NCBI GenBank assembly: GCA_016872875.1
Contig: VGYW01000022.1
Span: forward strand, 1 to 37,210
Source: Planctomycetota bacterium
GTDB lineage: Bacteria; Planctomycetota; PUPC01; DSUN01
Direction of reading: 5' to 3'
DNA length: 37,210 nucleotides
Part shown: positions 16,181 through 23,761 of the stretch, piece by piece
Position numbering within the stretch: position 1 is the stretch's first letter
Layout of the letters: each line of letters opens with the position of its first letter
Program-made: the position numbers and the translations under genes
Notes under the pieces: model-generated
What the model was told of the DNA's origin: nothing
Databases searched by the model: none
The model's input: the letters and a program-made list of their open reading frames with translations, nothing else

Positions 16181-17422
16181 CTATGGGCGGGACGACGCGG
16201 GGGCCTCCGCGGCCGCCGTGCGCACCACCAGCTCCGCGGGCTGGGCCGTGACCTCGATGACGGAGAGGACGTTGGTGGGCGCGCCCGGCGCGGCGGCCCC
16301 GCTGGCGAGGGTGATGTGGAGGAAGAACTGGCGGGCGTCCGCGAGGGCCGCGGTGCCGTCGAGGCGCAGCTCTGTAACTCCCGCGAAGCCGCCCTGGGCA
16401 GCCGATGCCGTTCGGCTGGCCAGCACGGTCGCGCCGTCCACTGACAGCCCGAGGCTGTTCGCGCTGCCCGCCGCGCGGGGGTTGACGGCGTGGCGGACGC
16501 GGACGACGACGGCGCGCAGGCCGGCGGGGGCGACGAATCGCTGGCGTATGGCCACCTCGGTCGGGCCGTCCTGCCGCCCGAACACGAGCGCGGCGCCCCG
16601 CCGCCACTCGAGGGCCTGCGCGTTGAGCACCTCGGCCAGGTGCAGCAGGCGGCTCGACGCCAGCGGGTCGGCGTACCTCAGTGCCCCTGCCGGGTCAGGC
16701 GCCAGCGTGACCTCAGGGCGGCCCGGTGGCTTCACGCGGCAGTTGGCCGTGAACTCGTGCAGCGTGACCCTCGCCCCGGGCGCAAGCTCGGCCGCCACGC
16801 GAATCCAGAAGCTCGAACGGTCGAACTGATAGCTCGCCGCACTCATCAGGCGGAAGGCGTTCCCCTCCAGCCGCCCACAGGCGCGGGCCGGGTGGATGAA
16901 CTCGCATCCGTCCGTGGACATCGCCAGTTCCACGCTGTCCGCGTGGCCGCCGCGGATGGCGCCGCGGGCGTCAGCGACCAGCTCCCTGGCATCGTATGGG
17001 GCGGTGAAGTGGTAGGTGAGGCTCACGCGCCGCCGGCCTGGGCCGCGGCCCTCGAGGTGCAGCGCCCGGCCCCCTGCCTCCCAGCGCACGCAGCTCGCCC
17101 CGTCAATCGCCGCGTCCTCAGCGAACCACGCCTCCTCGAAGCGGTCCGAGTAGATGAACCGCAGCACGCGGTCGCCGCCCATCTCGATCGGCTGCCCTTG
17201 CGTGCTGTCCACGCCCGCGGGCAGGCTGCGCCGCAATTCGTCCAGCGTGCGTGCGGCCCTGACGAACGGCCACCCCTGCGGTCCTCCCCACGCCGCAGGC
17301 ACCCTGGCCGCCAGCACGGCACCGTCGCCTGACTCGCCGGCGCCCGCGGCCGGCGGCCACACCGTCGCCGACCCCAGCCACATCGAAGCGCACAACAGCG
17401 ACACATCGAAAGCACGAGCCAC
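16181..17422 (-). CDS. Secreted protein of unknown function, beta-rich
   Basis: A 413-residue protein with a short signal sequence (LLCASMWLGSATVWPPAAGA). The start is GTG 17422 with GGAGG 7 bp upstream. The body has alternating hydrophobic and polar strands typical of beta-sandwich exoproteins, for example RVSLTYHFTAPYDARELVAD and FWIRVAAELAPGARVTLHEF. A C-terminal segment (TNVLSVIEVTAQPAELVV) could be a carbohydrate-binding-like sandwich. No catalytic motif is recognisable and I assign no function. The gene converges on the small secreted protein gene and is preceded by about 330 bp containing a hairpin repeat, so it is probably transcribed alone. Confidence 0.75.
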   Translation of the reverse strand: MARAFDVSLLCASMWLGSATVWPPAAGAGESGDGAVLAARVPAAWGGPQGWPFVRAARTLDELRRSLPAGVDSTQGQPIEMGGDRVLRFIYSDRFEEAWFAEDAAIDGASCVRWEAGGRALHLEGRGPGRRRVSLTYHFTAPYDARELVADARGAIRGGHADSVELAMSTDGCEFIHPARACGRLEGNAFRLMSAASYQFDRSSFWIRVAAELAPGARVTLHEFTANCRVKPPGRPEVTLAPDPAGALRYADPLASSRLLHLAEVLNAQALEWRRGAALVFGRQDGPTEVAIRQRFVAPAGLRAVVVRVRHAVNPRAAGSANSLGLSVDGATVLASRTASAAQGGFAGVTELRLDGTAALADARQFFLHITLASGAAAPGAPTNVLSVIEVTAQPAELVVRTAAAEAPASSRP

Positions 17423-17632
17423 GGCACAACCTCCGGAGAAAATGGACTCCGGGCGTTGGCAGTGGCTCTATGGGGATTACGCCCTGATTCGGCCTGGCGG
17501 ACCGCGAGGCGCTTGAGCCTTTCCCCGCGGCGTCTTTGATGGCAATTAAAATCTACCCCAGGTCCCGCACGCGCGCAAATTGCGAATCTGGCGGGCCTGG
17601 GTCATTCGTGTCGGTAGGTGCTGTTCCCGGGA

Positions 17633-17716
17633 CACGCCCAAGCGCTGCTTGGGCGTGGCACCCGGCGGGGCTCTCAATGAGAAGGCGGGTGCCACGCCCA
17701 AACTTGTTTGGGCGTG
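17633..17716. repeat. Paired CACGCCCAA hairpins with compensatory change
   Basis: Hairpin 1: CACGCCCAAGC-GCT-GCTTGGGCGTG (17633-17657). Hairpin 2: CACGCCCAAAC-TT-GTTTGGGCGTG (17693-17716). The single stem difference (G-C to A-T) is matched on both sides. The two also lie in a larger inverted repeat formed by GGCGTGGCACCCG and CGGGTGCCACGCC. This fills most of the gap 17423-17751, which has no gene. Confidence 0.8.
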
Positions 17717-17751
17717 TGGGTTGCGGCACACCCTTCCGCAGCAGGGGCGGC

Positions 17752-18177
17752 TCAGGCTACGAGCAGCACCATGCCGTCCTTCACCTCGAGCTTGAGGGGA
17801 GTGAGGGCCCTCTTGGCCGGGCCCTTGAGTACGCTGCCGGTGGCGGGGTCATACACGGAGCCGTGCCAGAGGCACACGAGGCGTCCCTCCCTGAGGGTGG
17901 TGGGGCCACCCATGTGGGTGCAGCGGTTGACGTAGCCGATGATGCCCTTGTCGGTGCGGACGAGGACGCCTTTGACCTTGCCCTTGACGAAGTGAAACGA
18001 GGGCTTGGCCTGGTCTTCCATGGCGATGAAGTTCCTGGGCGCGTTGGGCGGGCGGGCCGCCTCCACGTCCACCGCCTCCACGCGCGCGCAGCCCTGGGTC
18101 AGCAATCCCCCGACCAGGCACAGACACGCCCCGCCGCCCGCCGCCAGGGCCTCCCTGCGCATTAGCTTCGCTGGCAT
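17752..18177 (-). CDS. Exported Rieske-type [2Fe-2S] protein
   Basis: A 141-residue protein. The N-terminus has a twin arginine (KLMRREALAAGGG) followed by a hydrophobic stretch ending in TQGC, consistent with Tat export and possible lipid attachment or a membrane anchor. The Rieske cluster ligands are C86 and H88 in NRCTHMGG and C102 and H105 in CLWHGSVYD; all four are present. Rieske proteins carry electrons in the periplasm or at the membrane, usually with cytochrome b or as standalone carriers; no partner gene is nearby. Start is ATG 18177, with AAGGAGG at good spacing; a longer frame to 18213 would cross the promoter leader. A promoter is at 18217-18244. Confidence 0.9.
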   Translation of the reverse strand: MPAKLMRREALAAGGGACLCLVGGLLTQGCARVEAVDVEAARPPNAPRNFIAMEDQAKPSFHFVKGKVKGVLVRTDKGIIGYVNRCTHMGGPTTLREGRLVCLWHGSVYDPATGSVLKGPAKRALTPLKLEVKDGMVLLVA

Positions 18178-18216
18178 ATCCTGGCCTCCTTCATGCTGCG
18201 CGCCCCCCCGCATGTC

Positions 18217-18244
18217 ATAGTACGCCTTCCGCGCGCGGAGTCAA
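18217..18244 (-). promoter_or_regulatory. Promoter for the Rieske gene
   Basis: Minus strand: TTGACT (18244-18239), 16-bp spacer, TACTAT (18222-18217). It sits directly behind the hairpin that ends the lipoprotein transcripts. Confidence 0.65.
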
Positions 18245-18251
18245 CCCTAAC

Positions 18252-18301
18252 GCGAAGGCGCAGGCGCGGGTGTCCGCGCCCGCGCCTCGCGGGTGCTTCG
18301 C
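18252..18301 (-). terminator. GC-rich hairpin, probable terminator of the lipoprotein genes
   Basis: GGCGCGGG/CCCGCGCC 8-bp stem (18263-18286) within an outer GCGAAG/CTTCGC pairing (18252-18257 and 18296-18301). It lies 30 bp after the stop of the 40-residue lipoprotein gene. There is no T-tract. Confidence 0.5.
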
Positions 18302-18330
18302 AGGGTTCCCCTCCCGGCGGGCGTCCGTCC

Positions 18331-18453
18331 TCACTTGGCGGGGGCCGCCGTGGTGGGCTTCTTGGCGGGCGGCTTCTCAGGGGCGGGCGACCCGCAGCCC
18401 ACGAGGCCCACTGTCACGCCAACCGCCACGAGCCACATGATCACTCTTCGCAT
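18331..18453 (-). CDS. Tiny lipoprotein, 40 residues
   Basis: Minus-strand frame MRRVIMWLVAVGVTVGLVGC followed by GSPAPEKPPAKKPTTAAPAK. AGGAGG lies 7-8 bp before ATG 18453. The signal peptide ends in a good lipobox (LVGC), so the mature product would be a lipid-anchored peptide of about 21 residues rich in Pro, Lys and Ala. It resembles the neighbouring 47-residue product in start (MRR..MWVVA) and in its tail, so the two are paralogues. The role is unknown; small Pro/Lys-rich lipoproteins may be surface or peptidoglycan-associated, which is inference only. Confidence 0.7.
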   Translation of the reverse strand: MRRVIMWLVAVGVTVGLVGCGSPAPEKPPAKKPTTAAPAK

Positions 18454-18540
18454 CGCGCACTCCTCCTGTCGGGGTTGGCCGGCCCGCTCGGCGGGCCGGA
18501 CGCCGGACACCGCAGTGCAACCGGGGACAATCCCGGTCGC

Positions 18541-18684
18541 TCACTTCTTCGCTGGGGGGACGGGTGTGGTGACCTTGGCGCCTTCCTTCTTCGCCGGCGG
18601 CTCGCCCTTCTTCGGGCAGCACAAGCAGCCGGCGATGGCTGCCGACACGCCCGCCGCCACGACCCACATCATCAGGCGACGCAT
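18541..18684 (-). CDS. Tiny lipoprotein, 47 residues, paralogue of the next gene
   Basis: Minus-strand frame MRRLMMWVVAAGVSAAIAGC followed by LCCPKKGEPPAKKEGAKVTT and PVPPAKK. AAAGGAGG precedes ATG 18684. The lipobox is IAGC. The mature peptide begins CLCC, giving three cysteines at the N-terminus, and ends Pro/Lys-rich like its neighbour. The two genes are 87 bp apart on the same strand with GC-rich hairpins between them (for example CCGGCCCGC/GCGGGCCGG near 18479-18500). Function unknown. Confidence 0.7.
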   Translation of the reverse strand: MRRLMMWVVAAGVSAAIAGCLCCPKKGEPPAKKEGAKVTTPVPPAKK

Positions 18685-18768
18685 CAGTCAGTCCTCCTTT
18701 CCTGGAGAATGGCCGGCTCGACCCATCGAGCCAGCCCGCTTCATCCCTCTCGCAAGAGCTTCCTCGCT

Positions 18769-18818
18769 CGTAGTGCGGCCTTCAGGCCGTTCCGACGCGG
18801 GCTAAAGCCCGCACTACG
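18769..18818. repeat. Repeat family IV (TAGTGCGG..CCGCACTA), copy 1
   Basis: Closing stem CGTAGTGC/GCACTACG with two inner hairpins, CGGCCTTCAGGCCG and CGGGCTAAAGCCCG. The TAG of the repeat (minus strand) is the stop codon of the DUF1080 gene at 18814. Confidence 0.85.
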
Positions 18819-19545
18819 AACCCCCCTTTATCGGCTTGAGCCACAGGTTGCGAAACCAGACCGCCCCGTGGTCGCCCTGGAGCATGAGCGGGCCGGGCTT
18901 GTCCTCCTCCTCGTTGATCTGCCCGCCCGTCACCCCGTCAACCACCTTGCCGTCAACCGTGGTCTTGCCGTTGAGGACGACGGTAATCTTGCGGCCGACA
19001 ATCGTCACGTCGAGCGAGTTCCACTCGCCCGCGGGCCTGGCGGCGTTGACGGCTGGGGGCAGCTTGCCGAAGATGCCGCCGCAGTCGTCCTCACCCAGCT
19101 TCGCCTTGCCGAACGAATCGAAGAGTTGCACCTCCTTGCAGCCGCGCAGGAAGACCCCGCTGTTGCCGCCCTTGGGGAGCTTGAACTCGATGTGGAGCTG
19201 GAAGTTCTCGAACTCCTTCTCGGTGTAGAGGTTGTCGCTCTCAACCGGGTTGGCGAGGGTGCCGTCCTCGGCGCGCCACTCGCTCTTGTAGCGCCCCACG
19301 GCTTTCCAGCCGCGGAGGTCGGCGCCGTTGAAGAGGGGGAGCCAGCCGGGGCCGGGCTTGAACTCCGCCTCGCCGCCCAGGGCGCACGCCGCCAGGAGGA
19401 GCGGGAGCCAGGGACGTGTTGCCCCAACGAGAAGGTGGTTCCCAGTTCGTAGTGCGGCCTTCAGGCCGTCAGGAAACGGGCTAAAGCCCGCACTACAAAC
19501 CCTCACGCTCCATTGCGGGGTCTGGGCAACACGCCCTCTTGCCAA
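18814..19545 (-). CDS. Secreted DUF1080 (3-keto-disaccharide hydrolase-like) protein, first paralogue; start uncertain
   Basis: DUF1080 proteins have a concanavalin-like beta-sandwich and act on or bind glycans; some are 3-keto-disaccharide hydrolases. Family marks here are WLPLFNGADLRGWKAVG, then FQLHIEFKLPKGGNSGVFLR, PAGEWNSLDVTIVGRKITVV and GPLMLQGDHGAVWFRNLWLK. A signal-like stretch (WLPLLLAACALGGEAEF) precedes the domain, but no ATG or well-placed ribosome site stands before it. The open frame runs back through repeat family IV copy 2 to a TTG at 19545, giving 243 residues with a repeat-encoded segment. The true start may have been lost or replaced by the repeat. The stop TAG belongs to repeat copy 1. 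It is a tandem paralogue of the gene at 19547-20218, one base downstream of that gene's end. Confidence 0.75.
   Translation of the reverse strand: MARGRVAQTPQWSVRVCSAGFSPFPDGLKAALRTGNHLLVGATRPWLPLLLAACALGGEAEFKPGPGWLPLFNGADLRGWKAVGRYKSEWRAEDGTLANPVESDNLYTEKEFENFQLHIEFKLPKGGNSGVFLRGCKEVQLFDSFGKAKLGEDDCGGIFGKLPPAVNAARPAGEWNSLDVTIVGRKITVVLNGKTTVDGKVVDGVTGGQINEEEDKPGPLMLQGDHGAVWFRNLWLKPIKGGS
19449..19496. repeat. Repeat family IV, copy 2
   Basis: GTAGTGC/GCACTAC closing stem with CGGCCTTCAGGCCG and CGGGCTAAAGCCCG inner hairpins, same orientation as copy 1. It lies in the 5' region of the DUF1080 gene ending at 18814. Confidence 0.85.
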
Positions 19546-19546
19546 G

Positions 19547-20218
19547 CTACTTCTTCTCCTCGGCCTTGGGCTCCTCGACCTTCGAGAGCGGCTTGAGCCA
19601 GATGTTGCGATACCAGACGCTGGAGTGGTCGCCCTGCATCATCAGTGCGCCGGGCTTCGTGTCGTCGCCGTCGAGCGCGCCGCCCGTGCAGCCGACCAGC
19701 TCCACCTTGTCGTGGATGAGCTGCCCGTTGTGGTGCACCGTGATCGTGTCGCCCACGATCGTCACGTCGAAGCTGTTCCACTCGCCGGCCGGCTTGCAGG
19801 CGTTGACCTTCGCGCCCGCCTTGGCATAGAGGCCGCCGCAGTGGCCCGTGCCCGGCTTCTCGATGCCGAATGAGTCGTGCACCTGGATTTCCTTGCGGCC
19901 GCGCAGGTAGACGCCGCTGTTGCCGCCCTTGGGCACCTTGAACTCGATGTGGAGCTGGAAGTCGCGGAACTTCTTCTCCGTGAAGATGTCCACCCCGCGC
20001 CGCTTCTGCCCGTCCTTCTCCCGCAGGTTGGCCAGCACGCCATCCTGGACCTCCCAGGACGTGTTCGTGCCGCCCTTGAACTGCCAGCCCGTGAGGTCCT
20101 TGCCGTTGAAGAGCTGAATCCAGCCCTCGCCCTGGGGCTTCCATTCTTCTTCGCCGGCGAGAGCCGCCGCGAACCCCAGGGCCACCAAGCCCGTCACGCA
20201 CCAGGTCCCTAGCCGCAT
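19547..20218 (-). CDS. Secreted DUF1080 protein, second paralogue
   Basis: A 223-residue exported protein. Signal peptide MRLGTWCVTGLVALGFAAAL with cut near ALAGEE. The DUF1080 domain reads WIQLFNGKDLTGWQFKG, FQLHIEFKVPKGGNSGVYLR, IQVHDSFGIEKPGTGHCGGL, PAGEWNSFDVTIVGDTITVH and GALMMQGDHSSVWYRNIWLK. The C-terminus is charged (KVEEPKAEEKK). Start is ATG 20218 with TTAGGAGA upstream; a TTG 6 bp earlier is less likely. The promoter is at 20274-20302. Together with the adjacent paralogue it suggests a glycan-processing pair, consistent with other carbohydrate genes in the window. The exact substrate is not evident. Confidence 0.92.
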   Translation of the reverse strand: MRLGTWCVTGLVALGFAAALAGEEEWKPQGEGWIQLFNGKDLTGWQFKGGTNTSWEVQDGVLANLREKDGQKRRGVDIFTEKKFRDFQLHIEFKVPKGGNSGVYLRGRKEIQVHDSFGIEKPGTGHCGGLYAKAGAKVNACKPAGEWNSFDVTIVGDTITVHHNGQLIHDKVELVGCTGGALDGDDTKPGALMMQGDHSSVWYRNIWLKPLSKVEEPKAEEKK

Positions 20219-20273
20219 GCCCAATCTCCTAACGAAGGGTCACAAAGGCCCGCCCAGCCGCTGACAACCGAGT

Positions 20274-20302
20274 ATGTTAGAGATTTCCGGGCGCGCTGTC
20301 AA
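20274..20302 (-). promoter_or_regulatory. Promoter for the DUF1080 pair
   Basis: Minus strand: TTGACA (20302-20297), 17-bp spacer, TAACAT (20279-20274). The leader to ATG 20218 is about 50 nt. Confidence 0.75.
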
Positions 20303-20640
20303 CTGGAGCATGGCCGCGCCACACCACGGCAGCGTTGCGCACGACGCGCTTCCTGTGTATGATGGAAGTATGGCAAAGGGCAGCGTCGCGTCTGCGGCAT
20401 CCCGAATGTCGCCTGCCAGGCCGGGGACCCTGTGCTGGGTCCGGGACGCGGCCAGGCTGGGCGGGGCCTGCATCACGTTGACGGCGCTCGGCATCGCACC
20501 CCTCCACGGCCTGCTAGCGTGGTCGGCGGCGCGGGAACCTACGTGCATTCCCTGGATGGCCAGAAGGTCCGCCTCCTCGTGCAGCCGGAGCTCGAGGCAG
20601 GCCTGGAGTACCGCTCGCTGCTGATCGTGCCGGCGAACAG

Positions 20641-20860
20641 CGCGGGGAGGACATCGGGCTCCTCGTCGAGCACTTCCTGGCAAGGGCCAGCGTGCGGCTG
20701 AACCGCGACGCCAACCGCCACCCTGACACCTGCTGCCGAGCCGCCAATTGGGTTCACGTGGGCACCACCCAGGGCCGCGGCAAACTCGACCGCAACCACA
20801 CCGCCCGGCTCCCACGCGAAGGCATCTGGCTCTACCCCCTCGCTCCCGATGTGCGGCGGC
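20641..20860 (+). pseudogene. Remnant of a DUF4338 (DruA-like) gene, with an adjoining NtrC-like fragment
   Basis: The plus frame reads PDTCCRAANWVHVGTTQGRG, then KLDRNHTARLPREGIWLYPL, which is the C-terminal signature of DUF4338 proteins (the family that includes DruA of the Druantia defence system and stand-alone copies). Only this last part is present and the frame has no proper start. Just upstream in the same frame is RGEDIGLLVEHFLARA, which looks like a short piece of a sigma54-activator AAA+ domain; this part is less certain. After the WLYPL end, the frame runs into the reverse-oriented SWIM gene. The rest of the region 20303-20640 has no gene I can support; one short frame (SLDGQKVRLLVQPELEAGLE) looks coding-like but is out of frame with the rest. 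Confidence 0.6.
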
Positions 20861-21329
20861 GGTCGAGGAGGGGAAGGAGGTCGGGCAGGCGTTGGGCGGC
20901 CTGGCGCAGGAGGGTGAGGAGCTCGCCTTTCTTGACGTTGGCGAGGCGGGCGAGCGTCACGTCCAGGTCGTGGAAGGTGTCCGGCTCATTCAGCCAGGCG
21001 ATGCCGAGTGCGACGGTGTGCTTGCAGGGCTCGCGTCCGCCGCCGAGGGGGCAGGTGCACTCGAAGCGGAGCTCGCGCTGGCTGAGGTCGATGCGCGTGG
21101 AGTAGATGCCGCGCGTGCCGTGGAACCTTGCGGAGAGGACCGAGCCGACGCGGAGGCGGTCGCTCATGTGCGCGCTCTGGGCGTACCTTGCGGCCTGGCG
21201 ATAGACGCCAGGGCTGCACAGCGATTCGAGCTGGGCGGCGCTTAAGGGCAGCGCCCGGTGGTAGGAACTGGCGATCTGCGGTCTCCGATTTCTGATTTCT
21301 GATTGCTGATTTCTGATTTCAATCAGCAA
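20832..21329 (-). pseudogene. SWIM zinc-finger protein, both ends eroded
   Basis: The SWIM motif CxCx(n)CxH is intact: FECTCPLGGGREPCKHTVAL. Upstream, the text SYHRALPLSAAQLESLCSPG and ARYAQSAHMSDRLRVGSVLS fits the usual N-terminal region. However, the only open start (TTG 21329) lies inside an AT-rich repeat encoding IRNQQSEIRNRR, with no ribosome site. At the other end the protein stops right after LLPLLDRRR, where the sequence joins the DUF4338 remnant; SWIM proteins normally go on much further. SWIM domains bind DNA, RNA or proteins and are often linked to helicases. It follows the E1 gene by 24 bp on the same strand. It is probably a decaying gene, though a short product cannot be excluded. 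Confidence 0.6.
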
Positions 21330-21338
21330 TCAGAAATC
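21294..21338. repeat. AT-rich 18-bp inverted repeat
   Basis: GATTTCTGATTGCTGATT (21294-21311), 9-nt loop, AATCAGCAATCAGAAATC (21321-21338). The surrounding 60 bp repeats the words GATTTCT and AATCAG. Base composition is far lower in GC than its neighbours. Confidence 0.85.
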
Positions 21339-21353
21339 GGCAATCAGCAATGG

Positions 21354-23657
21354 TCATTTGCCCACCAGCTTCCTCGCCTCGGCCACGATGGTGGCCACGC
21401 TTGGGAGGTAGGCCCGTTCGAGGACATAGGACTGCGGGGAGACGCCGTCGAGTGCGCCGATGCGGCCGACGGGCGCATCCAGGTAGTCGAAGGCGAGCTC
21501 CTGGATTTGAGAGGCGATTTCGCCGGTGTAGCTCCCAGTGCGGGTGGCCTGGGAGGCGATGATGGCGCGGCCGGTCTTGCGCACGGAGCGGAGGACGGAC
21601 TCGATGTCGAAGGGGATGAGTGTGCGTGGGTCAATGACCTCGGCGGAGATCTTGTGGTCGGCCTCGAGGACCTTGGCGGCCTCCAACACATCGAGCGCCA
21701 CTTTGCCCCAGGAGACGAGCGTGATGTCGCTCCCCTCGCGGCGGACGGCGGCGGCGCCGAAGGGCACGGTGTAGTCCTCAGCAGGGACGACGCCGAGGTC
21801 GTTGTAGAGGGCCTGGCTCTCGCAGAACATCACGGGGTTGTCGTCGCGGATGGCCGTCTTCAGCAGACCCTTCGCGTCGTAGGGGGTGGAGGGGAAGACG
21901 ACCTTGATGCCTGGTGTGTGGGTGGAGTGGGATTCGAGGGCCTGCGAGTGCTGGCCGCCGTAGCCCTTGCCCGCGCCGACGGATGAGCGGATGACGATGG
22001 GCACGGCCAGGCTGCCGCCCGACATGTACGACCACTTCGCCGCCTGGTTGTATATCTGGTCGCCCGCCTGGTATTCGAAGTCGGAGTACATCAGCTCGAC
22101 GACGGGGCGGAGGCCGGTCATGGCGGCGCCGACCGCGGTGCCGATGATGGCGGCCTCGGAGATCGAGGTGTTGAAGACGCGGTCACGGCCGAAGACCTCG
22201 AGCATGCCCTTCGTGACCTTGAATGCCCCGCCGTAGTCCGCAATGTCCTCGCCGTAGAAGACGACGCGGTTGTCGCGGACCATCTCCTCGATGAGGGCCT
22301 CCTTGATGGCGTCCTTGAAGCTGAGCTTGCCGTCCTTGCGGGCGATGGGGGCGGGGGGCTGGAGCTGGCGCGGGGCCTTCGCCTCGGCGGGCACGGTGTC
22401 CGACGTGCCGCTGCTGTACATGAAGACCAACACGTCCTCGGCCTTTGGCTCGGGGGCGAGTGCGGCGCGGCGTGCGGCGCGGCCCTGCCTCGCCTCCACC
22501 CGCTCGCGCATCGCCTCGATCTCGTCGTTCGTGCAGACCTTTGCCTCGACAAGCTGGCCCGAGAGCTTGGCGATGGGGTCAACGTCCCGCCACGCGGCTT
22601 CTTCTTCCTTCGTGCGGTACTCGGTGCGGGGGTCGCTGAGGGAGTGGCCTTGGTAGCGGTAGGTGATGAGCTCGCGGACGACCGGGCCTTTCCCCTCGCG
22701 GGCGAGCTCCGTGGCGCGGCGGATGCCGTCGAGCACCGCCAACACGTCCATGCCGTTCACCACCTCGGCGTGGAGGTTGTCGGGCCTGAAGCCGGCGCCG
22801 CGGCGGGCCATGTAGTCAACGCCTGTCACCTCGCCGATTGCCTGGCCGGTCATTGCGTAGTGGTTGTTGATGATGGCGAAGATGGTGGGCACGCCGAAGG
22901 GGCGAACGGCGAGCTCGTTTGTGAACTGTCCCATCGAGGCGACGTTGAGAGCTTCGAAGGCGATGCCGTTGCAGAAGGCGCCGTCGCCCGCGAAGCAGAG
23001 GCAGACCTGGTCTGTTCCGCGATAGCGGACCGACATGCCCGCCCCCGCGGCGATGCCCACGCTGCCGCCCACGATGGCGTTTGCGCCGAGGTGTCCCACG
23101 CTGAAGTCGGCGATGTGCATTCCGCCGCCGCGGCCGCGGCAGTAGCCGGCGTCGCGCCCGAACAGCTCCGCCGCCGTCCTGAAGAGGTGGTGCTCAAGCG
23201 CCCGTTCGCGCAGCGTCGCGTCGTCCACCCGCTCCACGTCGGGGATGCCGAGCACCTCGCGGAGCGTCGCGGCGTCGCGCTGGTAGGCCGCGAAGCAGCC
23301 CTTGGCAATGCCGTCGCCGTGGCCGCGGTGGGTGCTCGTGATATAGTCGGTGAGGCGGAGCGCCGCGCAGCAGCCCACGCTCGTGGCCTCCTGGCCGATC
23401 GAGAGGTGCGTCGGGCCGCGGTACTCGAAGTCGAGGCCCTTGATCGGCTCGTAGGCCTGGTTGCGCACCGCGATGATCATCTCCTCGAAAGCGCGGACCA
23501 TCATCATGAACTCGAGGCAGCGCTTCACATCGTCGGCGGCCACGCGGCCGTCGGCAAGCTCCTGCTCCAGCGTGCGGTCGTACTGGCAGACGGGTATCTG
23601 GCCCAGCTCCACGATCTCGGGAGCCAGGTCAGGCAGGACGGTCAACTCGCGAACCAT
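21354..23657 (-). CDS. Fused alpha-beta E1 of a 2-oxoacid (pyruvate/acetoin/branched-chain) dehydrogenase
   Basis: A 767-residue thiamine-diphosphate enzyme in which the alpha and beta subunits are joined. The alpha part (about 30-385) shows YRGPTHLSIGQEATSVG, TSTHRGHGDGIAKG, GRGGGMHIADFSVGHLGANA and the cofactor motif CFAGDGAFCNG near 223, ending with GHSLSDPRTEYRTKEE. A linker rich in Ala/Pro (about 430-450) leads to the beta part: SFKDAIKEALIEEMVRDNRV, FYGEDIADYGGAFKVTKGML and VPIVIRSSVGAGKGYGGQHS. These enzymes decarboxylate a 2-oxoacid and pass the acyl group to E2. No E2 or E3 gene is nearby. ATG 23657 has GGAGG 6 bp upstream, and the promoter at 23709-23737 excludes a longer open frame. 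The substrate cannot be fixed from sequence. Confidence 0.92.
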   Translation of the reverse strand: MVRELTVLPDLAPEIVELGQIPVCQYDRTLEQELADGRVAADDVKRCLEFMMMVRAFEEMIIAVRNQAYEPIKGLDFEYRGPTHLSIGQEATSVGCCAALRLTDYITSTHRGHGDGIAKGCFAAYQRDAATLREVLGIPDVERVDDATLRERALEHHLFRTAAELFGRDAGYCRGRGGGMHIADFSVGHLGANAIVGGSVGIAAGAGMSVRYRGTDQVCLCFAGDGAFCNGIAFEALNVASMGQFTNELAVRPFGVPTIFAIINNHYAMTGQAIGEVTGVDYMARRGAGFRPDNLHAEVVNGMDVLAVLDGIRRATELAREGKGPVVRELITYRYQGHSLSDPRTEYRTKEEEAAWRDVDPIAKLSGQLVEAKVCTNDEIEAMRERVEARQGRAARRAALAPEPKAEDVLVFMYSSGTSDTVPAEAKAPRQLQPPAPIARKDGKLSFKDAIKEALIEEMVRDNRVVFYGEDIADYGGAFKVTKGMLEVFGRDRVFNTSISEAAIIGTAVGAAMTGLRPVVELMYSDFEYQAGDQIYNQAAKWSYMSGGSLAVPIVIRSSVGAGKGYGGQHSQALESHSTHTPGIKVVFPSTPYDAKGLLKTAIRDDNPVMFCESQALYNDLGVVPAEDYTVPFGAAAVRREGSDITLVSWGKVALDVLEAAKVLEADHKISAEVIDPRTLIPFDIESVLRSVRKTGRAIIASQATRTGSYTGEIASQIQELAFDYLDAPVGRIGALDGVSPQSYVLERAYLPSVATIVAEARKLVGK

Positions 23658-23708
23658 GCGGTTCCTCCAAGCTTCCGGCACGTTTCCTAACGCCTGTGGG
23701 AATGGCAA

Positions 23709-23737
23709 ATGATACACCTTGAGCCGCGCCCGGTCAA
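23709..23737 (-). promoter_or_regulatory. Promoter for the fused E1 gene
   Basis: Minus strand: TTGACC (23737-23732), 17-bp spacer, TATCAT (23714-23709). The predicted start lies about 45 nt before ATG 23657. Confidence 0.75.
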
Positions 23738-23761
23738 GTGACGACTTGCGGTATTGGCGCA

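Noticed and set aside
20530..20640. Plus-strand frame SLDGQKVRLLVQPELEAGLE as a gene
   Set aside because: Looks locally coding-like but has no start, no family I recognise, and is out of frame with the DUF4338 remnant. It may be another decayed fragment.
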